A stretch of DNA of 64,000 nt from contig NW_005178795.1 in assembly GCF_000350225.1 (NCBI RefSeq), positions 72,628 to 136,627 of the forward strand. Direction: 5' to 3'. This DNA is from Chondrus crispus (taxonomy: Eukaryota; Rhodophyta; Florideophyceae; Gigartinales; Gigartinaceae). The translations under genes and the position numbers were made by a program. Shown here one piece after another: positions 54,353 to 64,000 of this stretch (its first letter is position 1; each line of letters opens with the position of its first letter). The notes beneath the pieces were generated by a model. It saw nothing but the letters and a program-made list of their open reading frames with translations, was not told where the DNA came from and ran no database searches.

Positions 54353-55322
54353 CTCCTCTTTACTGGGACGGGGCAGGTGCCCCCGGTCTTAATCCCTAAG
54401 TGGGACGGTAGGACACCTGTCCCGCTACAGTAGCTGTTACTTACTGAATGCCAGCTACTGTACACAATTAATAAATTTGTGCCATTAACAACTAATTACT
54501 ACTTATAACCGTACGGATTACACACGTGTGCCCGTGGCCACGTCAGCGGTCGTAACACGTGTGACCAGCGGTGTACTGGACTCCACGACGGGCGCGTGTA
54601 CGCCCGCTCGCTACAGTAGCACCCGCTCTCCCGTCCGGTTCACATCATTCCGGGGTGTTCGCGGTACGCAATTGTACTACAAACAATACTGGTGCACGCA
54701 ATGGAATGACCACCAAGTGAGCAGTACACGAAGTATTGAGTGCCAATAACACATCAACTGTAAGTGTGGCATACCATTTCAATGCTCAGCACGGAATACT
54801 TGAGCACAACAATCTGTACCTGAGTTGCGCCTGATCACATCACAATACGATAGCTAGTCAATGTTTGTCATCAAGGTAGTAGTTTGCGTGACTATCGAAC
54901 GTCGGCAATTGAGCGCAATCATTCTGGTAAATGAACTTCTAGTACAAGACAGTCTGCTTAATACGAAGGTCCAATTTTACGCAACACTGAACTCGAAGAC
55001 TCTCCGATGTTTAATGCTCCAATGCACACGTCTCGTCGTTGCCCTTTCGATTCCAAATGTAACCGATTGGAGTGCTGCACAAACGCGCATGTTCTTTCGT
55101 GCACTGCAGGTTTCCGCTTGTGACCATCATTTGTTGCAGCCGGAGCTGCGAGTCGTCAGTCTGAACGAGAGCCAATTGCAGATCTGTAAGCTCTTTTGCT
55201 CTGTCATAGTGTTGGCTCAGTCCTCTTCCGCCATCGCTTGTGTAGCCGTACCAGCGAGTCGAAACAGCCGTAGCCTAAATATGAAAGAAGGAGGTGATGC
55301 TTGCGTTGTTTCGGCAATCATA
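54353..55322. other. Region without a supportable gene
   Basis: Short palindromic words with ACGTGT and CTACAGTA occur at 54420-54620, recalling the LTR at 2557-3259, but I could not define ends. A 167-codon + ORF at 54861-55364 has no motif and overlaps the Harbinger relic. Confidence 0.35.
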
Positions 55323-56193
55323 CTATGTGAAGTTTATGTTCTGCATGTCTCCAGAGGACCATAATTCTGAACGCATGGCATTAATTCTACACTGCCGGAA
55401 GAAGACGCCGAACACGCGCTCGACATACCTCTCCACACTCTCGTGCGTCTCGCTGAAAAGCTTCTCCTTCTCGAGGACAGGTTCTTTCATTGTCTAGTAA
55501 AACATCTTCCAATTGGGATATATCCCATCAGTGAGATAGTACTACCACCTGAGCGCCTCGCCTACAATATTGTAGCAAGGTGCAGCAGTTGGAAATGATC
55601 CGGGCAGAACATTTCCGAAGTGCTCGCTCAGGTCCAAAATGTTGAGATTGTTGAGCTCTCCGAGAAATCCGAATTGAAAATGCCAGATCCGCAAGACTTG
55701 TGCAGAGGCTATCTGTGCCCTAAAATTAATCTAGAGTACAGATAGCTTCTGCACGGAGCACTGGAAACCCGTCTTTTCCAATAAGACTCTCTTTTATGGC
55801 CGTAGGGGCGTTTTCACCTCTATCCCGCGCAATCTACGGCTCCTCCACACCAGGAAACTCAAAGGCTTGGAACTTCTTCTCGATGCAAACTATGTAATCA
55901 GATCTCGGCTCGTCCAAACATTATCTGGACGAGCCATCCACAACAGTAGCAAAGAACATTTTGTAACATTTCAGTGCAGTAGTTTCAGAGACTTCGACCA
56001 AATCTCCGCAAAGGTCTGCTGGAATAACATACGACAACTGGCGAAGCGTGGTGACCACCTTGGTCAATCGCGTAAAACCGAGCTTCCCGACAGCATTGGG
56101 CTTCAATCCTTGCAGAAGATAGGGTTCGTGCTGCGTGTCTCCCTCCAGAAGGCGCTAGAAGACACTTCGGGGCATGCAGAATCGTCTCTCAAA
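55323..56193 (-). pseudogene. PIF/Harbinger-type transposase relic
   Basis: Read on the minus strand, pieces match the plant-transposon (Harbinger/HARBI1-like) family in order: FERRFCMPRSVF; LKPNAVGKLGFTRLTKVV with RQLSYVIPADLCGDLVEVSE (56108-55970), the usual G-R-L-G-L...LAYG.PAD...SE pattern; FEFPGVEE and NAPTAIKESLIGKDGFPVL; NNLNILDLS; YYLTDGIYPNWKMFY (55540); and ESVERYVERVFGVFF, the RKxVERAFG signature. At least four in-frame stops and one frameshift make it inactive. The first catalytic Asp region (normally IDC) is damaged. A 10-bp hairpin (55907-55935) stands where the first frame ends. Confidence 0.8.
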
Positions 56194-56458
56194 GATCTCC
56201 TCTGATTGCGTTGGCCCTCGCAGGTTGCACCAGGCGTGTACCGGAGCATGTATCTGCGATGTGCACCCACAGATTCTCTCTCAACGTTTCCACTCTTGCC
56301 TGGGACAGAGCCTCTTTGCCTTAAGGTCTGCCAAATCGGTGACAGCTCGCATTTCCCACGACAGCGAACTAGAGAACGGCTCGGTATCTTCTCTGTCGTT
56401 GGGCTGTCCGACAACTCCTTGTCGCGCCTCCTCTTCGTCCGCTGATGACAGCTGTCAG

Positions 56459-56514
56459 CGGAGAGCCCATCAGGCTCGCTGGACCTAGATCCAGCGAGCC
56501 GGATGAGCTCTCCG
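56459..56514. repeat. Long hairpin, 25-bp arms
   Basis: Arms 56459-56483 and 56490-56514 pair at 23 of 25 positions around a 6-nt loop. It lies about 270 bp upstream of the Harbinger relic (minus strand) and could be a terminal or MITE-like piece. Confidence 0.8.
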
Positions 56515-57167
56515 CGTCGGATCCCAAGTGAAAGTCCATGCTAGGGAGCCGTCGCACGACTAGCATGCACCCTAATGAGGTGGAATGAGCTTTGGCGTCA
56601 GGCGCCCACGCTTCTACGGGTGGATTTAAGGTTTTATTGTTGACTGTGTCGATAGACAAGCCGACTGGGTTGAGTCGGTCGTTGCCCTTTTAAAGTGTGA
56701 CAGATTTCACAGTTATCCAGGCTGAACTACAAGGTATTAATCTAACTTTAAAGTGAAGTAGCAAGTAGTTCTAGGAATGTGTCAAGTTGTCTGCTGAATT
56801 TTGTTACGTTCTCGCTGAATTAGTCTCCATCAAGGATCCTAAAATTCCAAATAGGATGAAACGATACCAGGGCATATTGAGAATTAAGTGCAAAAGACAC
56901 TCCGATCACCTCCACTCTGGATGAACAGTAGTGTAGTCGATCATTGAAATAGCTTCTCTATATCGTCGTGATACAGTACAAACACCAACTTGATCTCTGG
57001 AAGTGCCTTCCACTTACTACTCCGACAGTGGATAATTCACTTGTCATCCAAATTCCAATCCCATCGTCAAATCTCAATGCAGATAGCTTACAAAAGATTG
57101 ACAGGTGGCGCAATGAAAATCTGCCACGTGGGCTTGGATAATGGAACTGGAAGCGCCTGGTGGAGAT

Positions 57168-57551
57168 GTGTCGTCGAAAGGGGCGCGTGCGCTGCACTCT
57201 GTACGATCAGAGAGCGGGATTGGCGCGCGGGTAAAAGGGGGGGAAAGGATACTATGAGAAAGGAAGTAGAGGGGGGTGGAGTGATCCGGCGTGGCGCCTT
57301 CAGGGGTGAGAACGGGCTCCGGCTTGTGCCTTCGACGACTAGAGTAGCGTAGAGTTGCTCGCTCGAGTTGTTTATGGTTCTACCTCCGGGCGTAGGAAGC
57401 GCGGACGTGCGCGTAGTACATATAGGTCCATTTAAGCTTGCCGTCTGCGGGGACGGTAAGCTTAGAGCCCATGTTATGTAAGCACGTGCTCGTAGACCTA
57501 GTTTTTAAATACGCCGTACAGGATATATGCGCGTGCGCGACAAGAGGCTCT
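57168..57551 (+). repeat. Direct repeat, copy 1
   Basis: It matches 58130-58554 closely (GTGTCGTCGAAAGGGG at the start; AAATACGCCGTACA and ATATGCGCGTGCGCGACA near the end). Copy 2 has about 40 extra bases near 58460-58505. Both copies contain a 13-bp hairpin with one mismatch (TAAGCTTGCCGTC). Confidence 0.8.
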
Positions 57552-57738
57552 TAGTCTTTGAACATTCTAGAGATTCCTCTCGAGATGTGATGTGTTCCAA
57601 GGTCAACTGGGGATATCTATAATATAAATATTGGTTTAGTGTATAGTGCACAGTGGAAAGGGGGGTTTTAAGGGTCTATGGTTCTATATATGTATCCATA
57701 GGGCGTTTTCCCAGTTTTCTCATTTTTGTCGAAAACAT

Positions 57739-57764
57739 TTATGGATCCATATATGGATCCATAA
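57739..57764. repeat. Perfect 26-bp palindrome
   Basis: TTATGGATCCATA followed by its exact complement. It lies between the two direct repeats. Confidence 0.95.
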
Positions 57765-58129
57765 GAATACTAGAGATATGGAATCGGCCTGTAATTTAAA
57801 AAATATATGCATGATTGTATAAAACTGTTTTACATGTTCGTGTTTCCCGTTTCTTTTATGAGGGGCCGCAGGGATGCTTTTTAATTTAATTCAAGCACTT
57901 ATCTCTGTCCAGCAATGCCGGTTTTGGGGGGTGCTTGATAATTTTTTCCACCACTGTAGAGGTGCTCCTATGGGACCCTTTTTGTCTCACACAGTCACAG
58001 CTTTTGCATGCAATAAAAGAAATGCATTCGCTGATTTGTTTTGAAGGTGATATTTTCGATTTGTTTACGTGGTGGGGTCTTGTGCGCGAAATGGGGCCAC
58101 CCTTGTACAGTATGTCGCGGACACGTTTC

Positions 58130-58554
58130 GTGTCGTCGAAAGGGGCCTTGTGCTTCGCGTGCACTGCTCTCTGTACGATGAGAAAGCGGGGTTCGCGCGG
58201 GGGAAAAAGGGGGAAAGGATAGTATGAGAAGGGAAATAGAGGGCGGGTGAGTGATCCGGCGTGGCGCCTTCAAAGGTGAGAACGGGCTCCGGCTTGTGCC
58301 TTCGCAGACTACAGTAGCGTAGAGTTGCTTGCTCGAGTAGTTTATTGTTCTACCTCCGGGCGTGGGAAGCGCGGAAGTGTGCGTAGTACATATAGGTCCA
58401 TGTAAGCTTGCCGTCTGCGGGGACGGTAAGCTTACAGCCCATGTTCTGTAAGCACGCGGGATATCAATATCCAAACTGTGCATGCACCTTTTGGATGGTG
58501 TTATCATATCAAATACGCCGTACAGCATATATGCGCGTGCGCGACACTCCCTCC
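58130..58554 (+). repeat. Direct repeat, copy 2
   Basis: Second copy of 57168-57551, about 960 bp downstream. It ends 200 bp before the ORF at 58756. Possible LTR pair of a short element or a duplicated control region. Confidence 0.8.
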
Positions 58555-58755
58555 CATGAGCGTCGGACCTTCCGCAGTGGACACGAGATGGCGCCACAGC
58601 GGAAGCTGAAGCGCAGGGGGGGTTGACGCCGTAGTCTTCGGGAGCAAGAACAAGCGCCACACAAGCAAGCGTCCCGCGCACAGGCGTCCTCTGCACAATC
58701 ACCCCACGTCTATACGCCTCGCGTCTCACCACTGCGCGTCTCATCGCCTCGCGTC

Positions 58756-60032
58756 GTGTCGCCTCGCGTCGTTCCGCCTCCCATAGTCGTGTCGCTTCGT
58801 GACCTGTGGGTTCGCGCTCCGTCTCTATCGCTGTCGGACAGGTATTCCTGGCTGCAATCGACGCCTTCGCCTTCGTTGTGGTGTTCGTTGTCTTGGCGCG
58901 CTGTGTCTCCGCGACCTCCGTCGTCGCGAGCTTCATCATCATCCGGCGCCTTATCATCTCGAAGTGCTGCGTTCCGCGCAGCATCGCTGCGCGGTGACGC
59001 GCCTTCGACCCCGCTGAGCGAGGCTTCCACGGCAGTTAGGGCGGCGGAACCTCTACCCAGGATTGAGCTGCGGGACGGCTCTCCTGTGGTACAGAGTGCC
59101 CCGCCTGGGGTTGCAAAACCGACTGCCGTGTATGAGGCCGCGGGGAGATGGTTGGTAGAGGCCATGGTGGTGGGTGAAGGAGAAGCCGGAAGTGGCGGGG
59201 CCAGGGGGATGCGGGGCGTGCCGTATGCGAGTGCGCAGGGCACTGCCCCGATGGAGGCCTTCCACGCCGTGGAGTGGACGCTAGAATCTTCGAAGGGGTT
59301 GGCGAAGGTGAGCTAACTTTGCAGACGTACCCGTTGCTGGGGTCGCGGCCTGCAGAGCGAATCCAAACCTGGCCGCCGTGCGTCGTGCCAGCCCGACGTA
59401 GGGCTGCGTCAAGGCAGCGTCGGGAGGATGAGGTTTCCAGGCACGTCCTAGAATTCCTGCTGCGGAACCGGGGCGTGGTGGTCCGGGTTTCTGGCATTGG
59501 CGCACGTGAGGGAGTGGCTTGGCGCTCGTCGAGCCGACGCCACCTCCCGGGGCAGCCAAGGTGCAATTCCCGAACGCACGACTGTGTGAAGGCGGCCGTG
59601 ATAAACGCTGCGTTCGCCTGCGGTGGGCTCGTGGCAGCGGAAGCGTTGGAGCAAGTGCTAAAGAAGGAGTCACGGATATTACACAACTTCAGGGAGCTAG
59701 GAGTACTCTTTCAAAGGGCGCAAGAATCGGTGACGGGCTGTGGCGTGGTGCGTGAAGAGGAGGTTCAGAGGGCCATCCAGGGCGGCGAAAGGATGGCGCC
59801 CTTTCGTGTACTTGCAGCCAGGCGCACAGGGGTCTTCATCGTGCGGATTCTGGAAGAGAAGCGGGTGGATCACGCCCTCGTGGTGGATGCTTACAATGGG
59901 GTCATCATTGATTCAGAGGAACGAACGGCACTTGTGCTCTCAGTTGACAATCTTGCCAGATGTGGAGGTGACAGTGCAAAGAAGCTACGAGTGGTAGAGG
60001 TACGAGAGATAAGGGGTAGGAAGGGGAAATAA
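58756..60032 (+). pseudogene. ORF with cysteine-protease-like pattern, one frameshift
   Basis: Two overlapping + frames, 58756-59316 and 59274-60032, together read as one protein. The first is Ser/Pro/Arg-rich, then GVAKPTAVYEAAGRWLVEA. The second has a basic middle, then DCVKAAVINAAFACGG, a helical stretch, GVFIVRILEEKR and VDHALVVDAYNGVIIDSEE. A Cys in a helix start followed by DHALVVD is the Cys-His arrangement of papain-like or OTU-like peptidases, so I suggest a cysteine protease-like fold without claiming a family. It is convergent with the Copia pol, whose stop lies 33 bp away. This places it antisense at the 3' end of that element, like the antisense ORFs of the two other LTR elements here. 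Confidence 0.45.
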
Positions 60033-60064
60033 AGCGAGCTGCTACGGAGGAGAGCGAATGGCGT

Positions 60065-63000
60065 TTAGACTTTGTTGCGAATGATCCACTGCTCAGGGTG
60101 AATCGAGAGCATGCCCGTAGATACAGCGGCTTGTAGAGCAGCTTGAGACATCGACTTGGTTAGGCCGTCGGCGATGTTACTCGAGCTACGAATAAACTCA
60201 ATGTCTGAAATAACCTTATCGTGGAAACCTTCTCGCTCAGCTGCGATATCCAACATCGTGCGCTTCTCTGACGTCCTAGAACCCTTCGAAATCACATCAA
60301 AGAGGGACTTAGAATCAGTGAGCAGCTGGACTGGGATGCGACGGCCATAGATCTCGCCGAGCTCAGAGGCGAGAGTTGCAGCGATGTCGAACAGGTCACT
60401 GAAGGCGATGACCTCTCCAGCCATGGCAGAGCGAACAACCCTTTTAGACTTGTACGACTTGAAGCTGATCGGTACGGAGCGGCCGTGTCCNTCAGCAAGG
60501 AAGCAGATATGGCCAAGCTGCGTGGACAGGTCGTGGTTGTTGGCGAAGGAGGCGTCGGCGAAGCCGTCGACGCGAAGGGACTCTTGATCAAGGGTGGCGA
60601 TCTTGAGGGAGACGCGGTGGTACGTGGCGTATCGTGTCGCTCTGTTGAGGCGGCGGACACTCGCGGGCTGCTCGGCAAGGAAGCGGTCCTCAGTGACCTG
60701 TGCAAGTTGAGAGATCTCAAACTGGCAGTCCGGGCGGGTGTTGGCGAGCCACGGAAGTCTCATGCGCATCGACCGGAACTCTGAGAAGGACACGTCGAGA
60801 TGGAGCCGCTCTAGTTTCTGCAGATTGAAGTGCTGGTTCTGTTCTAGGCTTCCATCTTTGCCGCGGCCAAGCGGGAAACCAGAGAAGGTGCAAGGGATAT
60901 GCTCGTCCTCGCCCATCTGGAAGCCCTCGCTGGTCTTCTTTGCCAGTTGACGGAAGCCAGGAGAGCCGGCGCGTAGCAAGTCGTCAACGTATCCGCCCCT
61001 AAGGCCCATGAGGAGATCATTTAACATGATCTTGTAGAGAGCCCGGTCAGACCGAAACGGGGTCATGCCTAAGTCATGTCTATGGTGCTCGTCTAGGGTC
61101 TTGTGCCAGAGGTCTCCGGAGTCACAGAGGCCGTACAGGGGTTTGAGCAGCTTTAGACACTGTTCGGGTTGTAGCTCGAACTCAGGGACGGGCTTGGTGA
61201 TGAAGAGCTCTTTAGAAAGCGGTTCGGCGGACTGGAGGTATGCTTGGCGGACATCGGAAGACCAGATGTCGAAGCCGTGAATCGAAGCGAGGGCAAGTAG
61301 GAGGCGAATGGATTGGGGCTGTAGCGTGGCCTCACTGTGGACCATGAGGGCCTTCATGCGGTCGCGATGTCCAGCTATTACGTACCGCGCCTTGAACTTG
61401 ACTTGATCGTCTTCTGCGGACTTGATGACAAGCACAAAGCGACCTGGTAGTACGTTGCCGTCGGGAGGAACCTCTTCTCGAAGGATGACGCTAAATGTCC
61501 CGCGGTCGAGTAGCCCGCGAATCTCATCACGTTTCGCTTGGGACATGTCCGAAGAAGTTGCTCGGGGGTCCTTCGGATGAATGACTTGGGTTAAGTGAAC
61601 GCAGTCATCGTCATCACCCGGAGACGAGAAGTGCGAAAGGCTACGATAAAGGTCGGCAAAGAAGGAGTGGGCGCCATCCATTGGGGCGATACAGCGCTTG
61701 ACTTGAGCGACATTGAAGGGGCGAGCCGCACCGATCTTGACATCCTGCATGTATACAAGTTCCTTGCTGGCGTCCATCCCGAGAAAGGCAAAGGGACCGA
61801 GCCATTCGCCAATGCGGTGATTGACGATTTTCTCACGCCAGACTAGGACTTGATCGCCAGGGTCATAAGCGCGGTTTGCAGCAAGTGGCACAGAATGTCG
61901 CAAGCCTCGTGCAACGCGCATCTTAGCCATGATGCGCTGCATCTCAGTGCGGGCAGCGTGAACCATCGCGGCACGTTCCCCAAGAGTATCTCGGGGTTGA
62001 GTCGTTTCCGAGGCAGTGTAGACGCGAGGTAGTTCTCCGAAGACGAGGGACGATGGGACTAGGCCTTCTGGTCCCAGAGTGTCGTTCATGGCCTTGATAG
62101 CCATCTGAAGGAGGAGCGTCTTGTCCACGTTCGGATATACGAGCACCATCTTGCGGAAGGTGGTACGGACTGGTTCATGATACCGTTCCCCGATTCCAAG
62201 GCTTGAGTGCGCTTCTATTCCCGTGCCTTGAACTTCTACGTTTGCTCTTGCAGCAAGGGAGACGAAAGGCTCGCTTTTGCCGAGGTTGCTGCCTTGGTCG
62301 ACCAGTATCCGATTGGGATGACCGGTGTAGATCGAGGCCTAACAGCGAAGCAGGGTGTCCCAGATTGCCTTGGTGATAACATTGGGGAGGAAGCGGGCTG
62401 CAGAGAAGCGGGTCGACTCGTCAACGATATGCAAGATGGGCATGGAGTCGATGTACATGATATCCATCATGATCCTCTCGTTGAAGCGGGCGTTTTCGGT
62501 ACCAAAAGAGACGCGGAAGCAGGTAGGCCCAGGCTTGATTCGTTGGTAGGGATCACAGCGCTTCGATATATCCCGAAGGATATGGAGCGTCTCTGGCGTC
62601 GCATCGTCAGGGCGGGCCTTCCTTAGCAAGTTGAAGAGCCTAGTAGTGGATGGGTGAAAGAACTGGATGTGCAACTTGTTGAGCCGTGCCTTTGTGAAGT
62701 AGTTCCGTGTCCCACAGTCAAAAGGGACGTAGACGTACCGGCTCGGCGAGCGGACAAGGGGTATGAACCATTCATCGACATAGGTCATACGCCCCTCTTC
62801 TAGTTCGTTTGCCGATCGTCGAGCCAGTCGGTTGAAGACTGTATCGGCGACGAGCTTCTCTCGGTCCAAGACATCCATGCCCAGCAAAGATGGGATGTTT
62901 GCCTGGACGATGTCAAACTCGACAAGGATGGGTTTGAAACCCGGCGGAGTAGCGAAGGGCAGAGAGAGTCGTCCAAGGGACTGGAAGGATTCGTCCCCAA

Positions 63001-63230
63001 AGCGGAAGCGGTGTGCCGAGCGGCAGATGTTGCGGCGGTGCATTCCAGCAGCCGCTAGGAGTCGGTTAAGCTCTTGCTTGCCGACAACCGACTTAGGGGC
63101 ACCTATATCAACGCAGAACCCGAGAGGCCGTCGTGAAGAGCATTCACGTTGGAGGTCCGCCGCGAAGATCTTCGTGCAGTCGATGTCAACGACCGGGAGT
63201 TTGCGGCGAGGAGTCGCAGTCCTATGTTGA
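60065..63230 (-). pseudogene. pol: Ty1/Copia Pol: protease, integrase, reverse transcriptase, RNase H
   Basis: One minus-strand frame runs from about 63230 to TAA at 60065, interrupted by a TAG at 62339-62341 where family members usually have Trp (LLRC*ASIYTGHP). Order is that of Copia, with integrase before reverse transcriptase. Protease: CVDIGAPKSVVG and LLGMDVL. Integrase: HIQFFHPSTTRLFNLL, MMDIMYID, VDQGSN and GIGERYHEPVR. Reverse transcriptase: IWSSDVRQAYLQS, LLKPLYGLCDSG, GGYVDDLL (about 60985). RNase H: GFADASFAN and LLTDSKSLFDV. One undetermined base lies at 60491. The LTRs were not found; the right one lies outside the window. Confidence 0.85.
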
Positions 63231-63257
63231 TAGGACGACCGGTGAGGGCGATGAGGA

Positions 63258-64000
63258 TTAGCGACTTGTCCACATCGCCTTAGCGAAAATCCGCAGAGAG
63301 CATCTGCTCTGATACGCTTGCGGATACCACGTTGGTGACCACATCACCGTCGAACTTGTCAGTGTAATACGGGGCATGGTCACTAACATCACGAGCATAG
63401 TACAAGGCGTCGTCCAGCTCCTTTGCCGCAGAGTTGTCTCCCTCCGTCCCAGGAGAAGCAGAACCTTCGTGAGGTTCTTGTTCTCCCTCCATTCCGAGAA
63501 TGTAGTCTCGGATGATGTGGACGTGAGATTCACCCTTGCGGAGTCGGCTGCGCGCGCTGGCAGCAATTGCCCATGCGTGGCATCGATGGCCGGGCAGCCA
63601 AGGAGCAACACACTTGAAACATTACTTGCGACGGCGCGCCTCGTCGAACGTGCGCCCGTGGCGGACCTCATTGCGGTCCGGAGGCGTGCGAGACGATGGC
63701 GGGAATCGGGGCCGATCGGGACGGCCCGGCGGGCGGTTAGACATCCGGTTCCGAACGTCACGAGGATTGCGGCCGTAGCGTTGGAAGAAGACATCAGCGG
63801 CTTGTTTCTCGTACATCTCCGCGCTGTGTGTGGGATACGCGGGCGGGGGCACATCCTTGAGCTCGTTGGAGAGCTGGAGGCTCGCATGTAAGGCCGTTAC
63901 GAACGCGTGGAACTTGTAGCGATGGGAGACGATGTTGCGAATGGGAGAGAGCGCCCATTCACAACCGAGAACAGCCTTTCGTAGGAAATGTATCTTGTTC
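63258..64000 (-). pseudogene. gag: Copia Gag C-terminal part
   Basis: Upstream of pol on the minus strand, a frame at 63852-63280 reads as an Arg/Pro-rich nucleocapsid tail (NRPPGRPDRPRFPP), then a TAA, then a Cys/His cluster (CFKCVAPWLPGHRCHAW, zinc-knuckle-like but with unusual spacing), then an acidic linker. It differs in frame from pol, so a frameshift joins them. The N-terminal part extends beyond the window. Confidence 0.5.

Larger units (their letters stand above)
56194..58755. other. Non-coding region with hairpin, palindrome and direct repeats
   Basis: I see no supportable gene. It contains the structured sequences listed separately. Part may be the 3' region or LTR of the Copia element to the right, but TG...CA ends were not found. 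Confidence 0.4.

Noticed and set aside
54861..55364. 167-codon + strand ORF
   Set aside because: It partly lies antisense to the Harbinger relic and shows no family features.
57995..58984. 329-codon minus-strand ORF with Arg/Glu repeats
   Set aside because: It crosses the direct repeat and a GTCGCCTCGC-type simple repeat, and the opposite strand carries the better-supported ORF from 58756.
1..64000. tRNA, rRNA and CRISPR loci
   Set aside because: No T-loop-bearing cloverleaf, rRNA core or regularly spaced short repeat with unique spacers was seen. The tandem repeats here have no spacers.

Overview
This is nuclear DNA of a eukaryote made almost entirely of transposable elements. Nothing looks like a host housekeeping gene. 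No rRNA, tRNA or CRISPR was seen. The organism cannot be named from the sequence. Balanced base composition, few obvious introns, chromodomain Gypsy elements and an algal/fungal-style Copia polymerase suggest a compact alga, possibly a red alga; that is inference.

Layout. 1-3259: 3' end of an LTR element carrying an antisense ORF, inserted into another element's gag (3260-4272). 4583-6502: minisatellites and an inverted repeat. 6914-10685: a CACTA/TNP2-like transposase gene with two in-frame stops, followed by palindromic repeats (10979-12036). 13328-21254: two paralogous gene pairs, A> <B and B'> <A', in mirror-image order. 21660-25188 (gene C) and 26327-29258 (gene D): a divergent pair joined by a 66-bp inverted repeat. 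C carries a ParB-like motif and a 2OG-Fe(II) dioxygenase-like domain. D fuses an amino-type DNA methyltransferase to a SET domain. 29160-31782 plus 46529-47804: a second transposase gene, split by a 14.7-kb Gypsy/chromovirus (31783-46528, TSD TATAC). 50405-53366: a truncated relative of that Gypsy. 54099-54347: a solo LTR (TSD TCTGC). 55323-56193: a PIF/Harbinger transposase relic. 58756-60032: an ORF with a cysteine-protease-like pattern, convergent with a Copia element (60065-64000, minus) that runs off the window.

How the genes fit together. The transposase copies with A and B, and in the second copy also C and D, occur in the same order once one copy is inverted: Tp-A-B versus Tp'-D-C-A'-B'. 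I infer a family of large CACTA-like DNA transposons that carry their own chromatin and DNA-modification genes: a possible methyl writer/histone methyltransferase fusion (D), a possible oxidative modifier (C), and two unknown proteins (A with a Tudor-like N-terminus, B with a basic tail and coiled coil). This is the most unusual system in the window. Most copies are damaged, commonly by single in-frame stop codons.
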